DNA of 42,365 nt from Abyssisolibacter fermentans. Lineage in GTDB: Bacteria > Bacillota > Clostridia > Tissierellales > MCWD3. The stretch covers positions 1-42,365 of the forward strand of contig NZ_LOHE01000050.1 of assembly GCF_001559865.1 (NCBI RefSeq). Reading direction: 5' to 3'. This document shows positions 16,302 through 23,216 of this stretch, in pieces. The position numbers and the translations under genes are program-made. The notes beneath the pieces are model-generated. The model saw only the letters and a program-made list of their open reading frames with translations. It ran no database searches and was not told the origin of the DNA. The stretch's first letter is position 1. Each line of letters begins with the position of its first letter.

Positions 16302-16953
16302 CGGATGTTTAATTGCAATTGAAGGTATTAGTGGTGTAGGAAAAACAACTTTTGCTAAGATTCTCAGTGAAAAATTTATAAAAAAGAATATTAATGTTGC
16401 AGTATTAGGTGGGTTTAATATATGTCAAAGGAGTAGTGATATTACACGTTTTTGTCGTGAATTAGTTGAAAAAAAACGCTTTTTTGACTATCCATTATTG
16501 TCTGAAATTCATTTATTAATGTCAGAAATAATAATGGATATTGAAAAAAATGTTAAACCTTTATTAAATCAAGGTGCAGTGGTTTTATATGATAATTACA
16601 TATACTCAATATTAGCTGTTGAGATTGCTAGAATACGTCAAACTTGCTGCATTAAGAAAAGCAATACATATATAGAATACCTAAAAAATACAATTAATAA
16701 TTATATAAATATTTCTAATATGCCAAGGCCGGATTGCACAATATATTTAACTTGTACAATTGATCAAATTGTTGAACGTCTAAAGAAAAGAGATAAATGT
16801 AATGTGACAGAGGAACAAAAACAATTATTACGGATGATTGCAATTGAATATAATTGTATACTAGATTTAAATAAAACAATCATTGTAGAATCAAATGGTA
16901 AAATTGAACAAGAAATTAACTCTTCTTATCAAAAAGTCATGGAAATTTTTTAG
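16288..16953 (+). CDS. Thymidylate kinase-like P-loop kinase 1
   Basis: A 221-residue P-loop kinase with Walker A in IEGISGVGKTTFAKIL at residues 12-27, a layout typical of dTMP kinase and deoxynucleoside kinases. The usual DRY/DRF motif after the third strand appears as YDNYIYSIL, with Asn replacing Arg, so substrate handling probably differs from that of housekeeping thymidylate kinase. Later parts (PDCTIYLTCTIDQIVERLKKR) keep the adenine-side helix and lid region. It overlaps the NDT gene and is followed 25 bases later by a second kinase of the same fold. A plausible role is phosphorylating the nucleoside or nucleotide made by NDT; this is inferred from operon order. Confidence 0.8.
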   Translation: MIKHNGCLIAIEGISGVGKTTFAKILSEKFIKKNINVAVLGGFNICQRSSDITRFCRELVEKKRFFDYPLLSEIHLLMSEIIMDIEKNVKPLLNQGAVVLYDNYIYSILAVEIARIRQTCCIKKSNTYIEYLKNTINNYINISNMPRPDCTIYLTCTIDQIVERLKKRDKCNVTEEQKQLLRMIAIEYNCILDLNKTIIVESNGKIEQEINSSYQKVMEIF

Positions 16954-16978
16954 CGATATAAAAGTGAGAGGAAATAGT

Positions 16979-17605
16979 ATGTCAGGATTAATGATAGCGG
17001 TTGAAGGAATAGATGGTTCTGGGAAAAGTAGTTTTATTACAAATATGTCAATGAGATTAGATAAATGTGGTTTTAAAACGATAATATTATCAGAAGCATC
17101 TTTTAAACCAATTAAACAAATTATTGACAATTTGATAAAAGGACAAAATCAGTTATCTTATAATGCATATGTACATTTATATTTATCTTTGGCTGAATAT
17201 GTTATATTACAACCTCAGATAGATAATTATCTGTCTCGAAATTATATTATTTTTTTTGATCGATATATTTACTCTACAATAGTGTATAGTGCTGCCTTAG
17301 GAATTGAATTTGATTGGGTTGAAAAATTCAAGAATACAGTTAAGAAACCTGATGTAGTACTTTTATGTGAACAAACGCCCGAAAAAGCATGGAAAAGTAA
17401 AAAAGGAAAAATAGAAAGCATTGAAAAAGGTTTTTGTTACAATAATAATACTGATAAGGAAAATTTTATTAAATTTCAATCTTCGGTAGCAAGTTACTAC
17501 AATAGAATAAAGATTTATGATAGTGTACAATGGAAAAAGTTAAATTGTTATTGCAATAATTCTGTTGATAAGATACAACAATTTATAGTAGAACAATTTA
17601 ATTAA
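16979..17605 (+). CDS. Thymidylate kinase-like P-loop kinase 2
   Basis: A 208-residue kinase of the dTMP kinase fold. Walker A is VEGIDGSGKSSF near residues 8-19, and the nucleotide-binding FFDRYIYSTIVYS keeps the classical DRY motif and following Ser that the sister protein lacks. The lid is short, and the C-terminal third is Asn- and Lys-rich. The ATG at 16979 was selected because it gives the standard distance to Walker A and GAGAGGAAA lies upstream; an open frame extends back to 16895 but overlaps the previous gene. Two divergent kinases side by side suggest two successive phosphorylations, or a heterodimer, rather than simple duplication. Confidence 0.8.
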   Translation: MSGLMIAVEGIDGSGKSSFITNMSMRLDKCGFKTIILSEASFKPIKQIIDNLIKGQNQLSYNAYVHLYLSLAEYVILQPQIDNYLSRNYIIFFDRYIYSTIVYSAALGIEFDWVEKFKNTVKKPDVVLLCEQTPEKAWKSKKGKIESIEKGFCYNNNTDKENFIKFQSSVASYYNRIKIYDSVQWKKLNCYCNNSVDKIQQFIVEQFN

Positions 17606-17664
17606 GACATAGTGAGTATAAATTAATAAACAGTACTTTTATTTGGGAAAGGAGAAATAAAAGA

Positions 17665-18705
17665 ATGATAGATATCGTTCCCACAACATATTATCAAAAT
17701 ACAGAACACTATAGAGAATGCCTAAAATGTTATGGTGATACTAATACAAAGTTATTACGTATAAATTGTACACGAGTTTTAGTTGAGAATTATATCAAAG
17801 AAATCATTAATTTGAGAAAAGTGTATTACGAAATTAATCATTACTACCCACAGATTTTATTAGATTTACCAATTCCAAAAGAAAAACCAAGATTAGAATT
17901 TAAACTTCCTATTCAAAAAGAGCGTATAGCAAAAGTAAGCGGTGACGATTGTGATTTTTTTAAAATTTATAAGGGAGAAAAAATCATAATAACAAAAGAA
18001 TGGATTAGTCAACCAGAAATATTACAATTTAAAGTTTCTGGATCTCAATTTATTAATCATACAAAGAAAGGTGAAATTGTTACAGTTGGCGAAAATAGTG
18101 CTAGATTTAAAGTAGATGAAAAATCTAATGAACAATTGTATTTAACAGCAACTATTCCTGGAATTATACCATATAAAAAAGCGGTGTATTCTAAGTCATG
18201 CTTTAATTTTGATAGTAATACATATGATGATTATATTCCATTGGTTCAAATGATAAAACCAAAAGTTATCGCATTATCCTTTGTTGAGTGTGGACAAGAT
18301 ATAATTGATTTTAAGTTAAGGTACAAAATACCAGAAAACACACTAATCATGGCCAAACTTGAATCAATAAAGGCATTAAAAGAAATTCAGTCAATTGTAA
18401 ATCAAAGTGATTGTATTATGATTGCACGTGGGGACTTGTTAAATAGTACAGGAGAATATGAGTTTGGATACTATATTGACAAATTTATAGATGCAATTCA
18501 TAATCAAAAGCCAGTTTATATAGCTACTGGATTTTTCCAATCTATTAATATTAATTCTATGTATCCTAGTAGGTCTGATTTGATAGATATGTATTATTAT
18601 TTAAAGCAGAAAATTGCAGGAGTTGTTCTTACATATGATTCTTCACAGAATACTATATATAATCGATGTGTTGATTTAATTAGGAATATAAAAACTCAAG
18701 AATAG
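17665..18705 (+). CDS. Divergent, shortened pyruvate kinase-like protein
   Basis: A 346-residue protein with pyruvate kinase features in order: LLRINCTRV (compare ARLNFSHG), PQILLDLPIPKEKPRL (compare ILLDTKGP), an inserted beta domain at about 85-190 (FKIYKGEKIIIT, GEIVTVGENS), ALSFVECGQDI (compare SFVRSAEDV), IMAKLESIKALKEI with the catalytic-type Lys and metal-ligand Glu, and DCIMIARGDLL with the second metal ligand. PSRSDLIDMYYYLKQKIAG replaces the usual PTRAE segment. Ordinary enzymes are about 470-580 residues; the allosteric C-terminal domain is missing here. AAAGGAG precedes the ATG. It could transfer phosphate from phosphoenolpyruvate to a deoxynucleoside diphosphate, or use the barrel for other chemistry. 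Operon context favours nucleotide metabolism over glycolysis. Confidence 0.8.
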   Translation: MIDIVPTTYYQNTEHYRECLKCYGDTNTKLLRINCTRVLVENYIKEIINLRKVYYEINHYYPQILLDLPIPKEKPRLEFKLPIQKERIAKVSGDDCDFFKIYKGEKIIITKEWISQPEILQFKVSGSQFINHTKKGEIVTVGENSARFKVDEKSNEQLYLTATIPGIIPYKKAVYSKSCFNFDSNTYDDYIPLVQMIKPKVIALSFVECGQDIIDFKLRYKIPENTLIMAKLESIKALKEIQSIVNQSDCIMIARGDLLNSTGEYEFGYYIDKFIDAIHNQKPVYIATGFFQSININSMYPSRSDLIDMYYYLKQKIAGVVLTYDSSQNTIYNRCVDLIRNIKTQE

Positions 18706-18799
18706 TTGAGATGATAAAAAATAAACGGTGGGCTATAACGTAAATATTATATATTGGACAATCTAGTGTTAATAAATTGATTAGGATGGTTAAAGGCAA

Positions 18800-19567
18800 A
18801 TGAAAGATTATCAGTGGTTAATAAGTGAAATAGTTAATACGGTAAAAAATACTAAAATAAATTTAAGAGATAATATGAATCATTTAATGCAAATAGAATT
18901 ACGTCAAAATGGTAAAATATTTAATTTTAGTGAACATTTAAAAGGGGTAATATACTCATTACTTACTAATCAAAGGCCGTGGTATCTAGTGGTTCCTCAT
19001 TTGAAAGAAATTGATTCTTTGCTTTTTAATTATGATTATAAAAAGATATTAACCCATAATGCTAATTATTATATTGATGGTATTCTAAAATTGAAGTGTG
19101 GTAATATATCACTGAATAAACAAATGTCTTATTTACATCAAAACATTTATAAGTTACTTGAAATAGAATATGAGTTTAAAACTTTAGATAATTTTGTGAC
19201 AAGTGCACCGCCAATTGAGGTAGCTACAAAATTGTCTAAAAGTCCTAAGTACAAGATAAAGTATATGGGACTTGCTCTAGCTTTAGAATATTTGCGAAAC
19301 GTTGGAATTAATGAGATAAAGCCTGATGTTCATATTAAAAGAATACTAAGTGCAAAGCGATTAGGAATTTGTTCTAAAGTTGAACCAACAGAACAAGAAG
19401 CATTAAAGGCAGTAGAGCTTTTAACACGAGAAACAAATTATTCTGCTGCTGAGATTGATTCATACTTATGGTTATTTTGTGCAAAAGGGTATGTTGAAAT
19501 ATGTGGTGCTAAACCTAAATGCTTCATTTGTCCAGTACGACAAGAATGCAATTATATGATCACTTAA
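18800..19567 (+). CDS. HhH-GPD superfamily DNA glycosylase with Fe-S cluster
   Basis: A 255-residue protein of the endonuclease III superfamily. GLALALEYLRNVGINEIKPD contains the hairpin region and the catalytic-type Asp in KPDVHIKRIL. The C terminus has CGAKPKCFICPVRQEC, a Cx5Cx2Cx5C 4Fe-4S loop close to the Cx6Cx2Cx5C of endonuclease III. The lyase Lys found in LPGVGRKTA of endonuclease III is not seen at the equivalent place, suggesting a monofunctional base remover. The N-terminal 110 residues (YSLLTNQRPWYLVVPHL) also match the HhH-GPD domain's early helices. It is the last intact gene of the cluster, 94 bases after the pyruvate kinase-like gene. It may excise a base that the cluster handles; the target is unknown. 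Confidence 0.85.
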   Translation: MKDYQWLISEIVNTVKNTKINLRDNMNHLMQIELRQNGKIFNFSEHLKGVIYSLLTNQRPWYLVVPHLKEIDSLLFNYDYKKILTHNANYYIDGILKLKCGNISLNKQMSYLHQNIYKLLEIEYEFKTLDNFVTSAPPIEVATKLSKSPKYKIKYMGLALALEYLRNVGINEIKPDVHIKRILSAKRLGICSKVEPTEQEALKAVELLTRETNYSAAEIDSYLWLFCAKGYVEICGAKPKCFICPVRQECNYMIT

Positions 19568-19639
19568 GTCAAGCAAAAGGTGGAGCAAAAATTTTTCTTG
19601 CAATTTAGTAAGAAAAATGGGATTTAACAATATGAAAGA

Positions 19640-19814
19640 TAAGTAAAGAAAGATCTGTTTTAAAAAATGTAGGAAATGATACTGGAAATTTAAGTTTTGA
19701 TGCAACACCTTGTAAAACATCATTGATACTAAGTGCAGGCACAAAAGAAAATTAATTTATAGTTAGAAATGTAGATGGTCTGTGGGCACAACTAGTTTGC
19801 AAAAGTGGAGATTA
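19640..19814 (+). pseudogene. Degenerate gene end, family unknown
   Basis: Between the glycosylase gene and the terminator one frame reads ERSVLKNVGNDTGNLSF and CKTSLILSAGTKEN, then a TAA, then continues FIVRNVDGLWAQLVCKSGD and stops just before the hairpin at 19827. The balanced composition and position suggest the end of a former sixth gene of the cluster. No start codon or family is recognisable. Confidence 0.3.
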
Positions 19815-19826
19815 ACCATACCTCAT

Positions 19827-19865
19827 AATACCGTATTATGCTATTGCAGATACGGTATTTATTTT
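19827..19865 (+). terminator. Intrinsic terminator, group IIC intron target
   Basis: AATACCGTAT (19827-19836) is perfectly complementary to ATACGGTATT (19850-19859), followed by TATTTT. It ends the cluster transcript. The intron fragment begins at the very next base, as group IIC introns do when they insert after terminator stems. Confidence 0.85.
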
Positions 19866-20121
19866 GTGCCCACCATGGGCAACAACTTGGTGGTGAAAAT
19901 CCGCTAAAGATTGGTAATAGGAACTGTTAGCTAAAGATAAGGGTGTTAATCGTGAGGTGGAATCTGAAGAAAGTCGGAGGTGAAATCCCGAAACGACGAA
20001 CAGAAACTGTATAAAAGGCTGACTCGTAGCGGATGAGCTTGCTAAACAAAGAAAAGTCCAAAACTGCTGAACTCCATAAAGTAAATACAGCGGTTACAGG
20101 GGATAAAGGTTACTACATGTA
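19866..20121 (+). mobile_element. Truncated group IIC intron (5' ribozyme portion)
   Basis: The 5' end GTGCCCACCATGGGC is followed by blocks that match domain I of the Oceanobacillus iheyensis group IIC intron in order: GTTAGCTAA, ATAAGGGTGTTAATCGTGAG, GGTGGAATCTGAAGAAAG, GGATGAGCTTGC, AAACAAAG and AAGTCC. Homology fades near 20121. No reverse transcriptase/maturase frame and no domain V catalytic hairpin follow, so it cannot splice or move by itself. Recognition is by memory of the published ribozyme sequence, not by a search. Confidence 0.85.
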
Positions 20122-20312
20122 AAATAAAAGACAAAAGAGTTTTAAAGTTAATAAAAAATACCTTGAGTCTGTATTATTTAATATTTTAAAGTAAAGGAAA
20201 TGGTTTAAATAAATATAATTTACCAAATAGTTGATTGATTATAGTTATATTTAATAGAATGGATGTGTTCGATATAATAATGTTGAATTGATGAATTAAG
20301 GGAGGTTGAAAA

Positions 20313-20876
20313 ATGATATTTGTATATTTATCGACAACAAAAGAATTAGTTTTTAAGACAAAAGAAAGTACTATACAATTTTTCAAGGACTTTTTAAAAG
20401 GAAATAGAAAAAAATTTCCCATAAGTAGTGGGAAAATTGATAGGAACAAATTTAATATAGGAGAAGATATATTTTTCTTATGAACAAGAAATATGCAAGG
20501 AAATAATATTAGAACTAGAAATGTATGATTTTAAAATATCTGATTTACAAGATGAAATTGGATATAATACTTATTATACGTTGGCCAGTACACCGAAATT
20601 TAGAAATTTATCCATACAAGATAAGATGCTATTTCAATTGTCAAACAGTATACATTTTATTGTAATAGTAATGATGGATTAGTTAGAAAAGCATGCTCAG
20701 AGTTAAATGTTAAATATTTAGGGATTCTTGGTGTAATTAAGAGAGCTTTTTTAAAACAATTAATATCATTTGATGAATTGAAATTATTATGTTATAAGTT
20801 AACTAGTGATGAGACAAGCTGTTATATTAGTAAACAAGTAATTCAAAACTTTTTAAAAAGCTTTGATTCTAAATAG
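20313..20876 (+). pseudogene. Frameshifted PIN-domain-like protein
   Basis: A good ribosome binding site (GGGAGG) and ATG at 20313 open a frame that stops at 20483. A second frame continues YEQEICKEIILELEMY and then LSIQDKMLFQLSNS; a third carries YCNSNDGLVRKACSELNVKY, LGILGVIKRAFLKQLISF and ends at 20876. Joined, they give about 188 residues. LSIQDKMLF..., SNDGLVRKACSEL and NVKYLGILGVI follow the C-terminal half of PIN/DUF3368-type toxins. Both shifts lie in T runs (about 20475 and 20650), so an assembly error is possible, though two are needed. A partner antitoxin was not found. Confidence 0.5.
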
Positions 20877-21035
20877 CATATTCTAGTAAGAGATCTATTC
20901 AAAATAAGATACAATCGATATTACGATAGCTTACCCTACAAAAACACAATTATATACAAACTCAGCATAAAACACTCCAATGTAGATAAAAATATATTAG
21001 AAATATATTAATTTTACAACATTGAGGTGTTAGTC

Positions 21036-22463
21036 ATGAAACTTTCTAAAAAATTAGAAGAAAATAAAAATGCAATAAATAATATACTTCCAATAGAAAA
21101 AAGCTTTGATATTATAGCTCGTGACTTAATTTTTGGAGATAGGAAAGCGTATTTAGTTTTTATTGATGGATTTGCAAAAGATGACATCATGGTTTGGTTA
21201 TTATCGCATCTTCAAGAATTGAAAAAAGAAAATATGAATTTAAAAGATGTTAAGGATTTTATAGATAAAAATATCTCTTATATTGAAGTAGGTTTATTTG
21301 AGGATTTAAATGAGCTTCAAACTTCAGTATTATCTGGAGCAGTTGGATTAATAATAGATGGTGAAAATAAAGGTATTATAATAGATGCTAGAACATATCC
21401 TGTAAGAGGACCTGAGGAGCCTGATTTAGAAAAGGTAACAAGGGGTTCGAGGGATGGATTAGTGGAAACAGTAGTATTTAATACTGCTTTAATAAGAAGA
21501 AGAATTAGAGATGAAAAATTAATCTTTGAGATGAAATCAGTAGGCAGGCGTACTAAAACTGATGTTGTTACATCATATATAGATGATTTAGTGGATAAAA
21601 ATCTGTTAAATATAATTAATAAAAAAATAAGTGAAATTGATGTAGATGCTTTAATAATGGGAGAAAAATCACTTGAGGAGTTATTAATAAAGAAAAAGTG
21701 GTATAATCCAATGCCACAAGCGAGATTTTCTGAAAGACCAGATGTAGTTGCAGCTCATTTACTTGAAGGTCATATTGCAATTGTTGTAGATACATCGCCA
21801 AGTGTTTTAATAGTGCCAGTAACTATGTTTCATTTTACACAACATGCAGAGGATTATTATCAAAATCCATCCGTTGGTACATATCTCAGATGGGTAAGGT
21901 TCTTATTTATGTGTTTCTCACTAATATTAAGTCCTTTGTGGCTTTTATTAGTAAATAATAAGGAATTATTACCTGAAGCATTAGAGTTTTTAGGCCCTAA
22001 AGAGGAAATACTAATTCCTCTATTCATTCAATTTATAATATTAGAAGTTGGACTTGATGGTTTGCGTCTAGCATCAATTCATACTCCTAATACCTTATCA
22101 ACTTCATTAAGTATTATTGGAGGTTTATTGATTGGTGAATTAGCTATTGAAGTAGGTTTGTTAGTTCCCGAAACAATACTATATATGGTTATAGTAAGTT
22201 TAGGAACATTTACTACACCTAGCATAGAATTTTCAATGGCAATTAGAATGTTTAGATTATTATTGTTGCTGTTAACCGGTGTATTTAATTTATATGGATT
22301 TATTGGAGGTATAATATTAATAAGTATAATGTTTATAACTACTAAAAATATTAATGGTCAAAGATATACATGGCCTTTAATTCCATTTGATAAAAAAGCA
22401 TTAGGTAATATATTAGTAAGAAAACCTATTATAGAAATTAAAAGAAACAATGAAAAAAATTAA
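21036..22463 (+). CDS. Spore germination protein, GerA family A subunit
   Basis: A 475-residue protein. The N-terminal half is soluble (DIIARDLIFGDRKAYLVFID, EVGLFEDLNELQTSVLSGAV, DARTYPVRGPEEPDLEKVTR, GSRDGLVETVVFNTALIRRR), matching the GerAA/GerKA nutrient-receptor subunit; the C-terminal half has about five or six membrane segments starting near YLRWVRFLFMCFSLILSPLW. It would sit in the inner membrane of the spore and take part in sensing germinants. The ATG at 21036 is six bases after GAGGTG; an upstream GTG is in frame but overlaps that site. No B or C subunit gene is adjacent, so this is an orphan A subunit. Confidence 0.92.
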   Translation: MKLSKKLEENKNAINNILPIEKSFDIIARDLIFGDRKAYLVFIDGFAKDDIMVWLLSHLQELKKENMNLKDVKDFIDKNISYIEVGLFEDLNELQTSVLSGAVGLIIDGENKGIIIDARTYPVRGPEEPDLEKVTRGSRDGLVETVVFNTALIRRRIRDEKLIFEMKSVGRRTKTDVVTSYIDDLVDKNLLNIINKKISEIDVDALIMGEKSLEELLIKKKWYNPMPQARFSERPDVVAAHLLEGHIAIVVDTSPSVLIVPVTMFHFTQHAEDYYQNPSVGTYLRWVRFLFMCFSLILSPLWLLLVNNKELLPEALEFLGPKEEILIPLFIQFIILEVGLDGLRLASIHTPNTLSTSLSIIGGLLIGELAIEVGLLVPETILYMVIVSLGTFTTPSIEFSMAIRMFRLLLLLLTGVFNLYGFIGGIILISIMFITTKNINGQRYTWPLIPFDKKALGNILVRKPIIEIKRNNEKN

Positions 22464-22484
22464 AATATGCTAAAATATAAACGA

Positions 22485-22535
22485 TTGACAACTTCTGTCT
22501 AAAAGAATAAAATGGAATTAGACAGAAGTTGTCAA
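22485..22535 (+). promoter_or_regulatory. TetR promoter with two palindromic operators
   Basis: TTGACA (22485-22490) and TAAAAT (22508-22513) with a 17-base spacer form the promoter of the following TetR gene. The 18 bases at 22485-22502 are the exact reverse complement of 22518-22535. Each arm is itself near-palindromic (GACA-N5-TGTC), so there appear to be two operators, one over the -35 and one after the start site. This predicts autorepression, possibly with looping. The hairpin could also act as a terminator for the germination gene. Confidence 0.65.
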
Positions 22536-22561
22536 TTTCATTTGTAAGGAGATAAATTATT

Positions 22562-23179
22562 ATGAATAAGAGATTTGAACATATAGACATAAATAATGAG
22601 AAGGTATATAGGATAGTAAATAGTGCATTTAAAGTGTTTAGTAATAATGATTTAGAAAAAGCATCAACGAATATGGTGGTTACACAAGCTGGGATATCAA
22701 GGGGATTATTGTATCATTATTTCAAGGATAAGCAGGAGTTATTTGATTTTCTTTTGTATTTTTCTGTTAAAGTGATTATGATTGATTTAAAAGAGAATAT
22801 AAATTGGGAAGATTCAGATATTCTAAATCGTATGCGTCAAGGATTAATTATTAAATTACAGGAAATTAAGCGATTTCCTTATATGATAGATTTTTATGCT
22901 AAGTATGGTAAACTTACTAGATCTATTATTGATAGTCAAACAGAAGAAATTTTCCCTGGAATAAGAGAAAAATTTTATACTTACAACTTAGATTTTAGTC
23001 AGGTAAAAGATGATATTGATATTGAAAAAATGATAAGTGTAATTACATTTACTTTAAAAGGAATTATAAATGAATATTTGGATATGACGAGAACAAGCAG
23101 TGAAAATTTTGAAATGAAATTATTAGTTAATAAATGTGATGAATACTTTGAATTTTTTAGAAAGCAATTCTTCAAATAG
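22562..23179 (+). CDS. TetR/AcrR family regulator
   Basis: A 205-residue regulator. Residues about 10-55 form the TetR helix-turn-helix (VFSNNDLEKASTNMVVTQAG, ISRGLLYHYFKDKQELFDFL, with the LLYHYFKDK recognition helix), and the rest is a helical ligand-binding domain without recognisable ligand motifs. AAGGAG precedes the ATG by about ten bases. It is preceded by a palindromic promoter and followed 37 bases later by a large PEP-synthase/rifampin phosphotransferase-like enzyme, its probable target along with itself. Confidence 0.9.
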   Translation: MNKRFEHIDINNEKVYRIVNSAFKVFSNNDLEKASTNMVVTQAGISRGLLYHYFKDKQELFDFLLYFSVKVIMIDLKENINWEDSDILNRMRQGLIIKLQEIKRFPYMIDFYAKYGKLTRSIIDSQTEEIFPGIREKFYTYNLDFSQVKDDIDIEKMISVITFTLKGIINEYLDMTRTSSENFEMKLLVNKCDEYFEFFRKQFFK

Positions 23180-23216
23180 TTATATAAAACTGAAATATAA
23201 AAAGGAGGGGGAATAA

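Noticed and set aside
19866-20160. Retron or independent structured RNA
   Set aside because: The segment matches group IIC intron domain I block by block, which explains it without a new RNA class.
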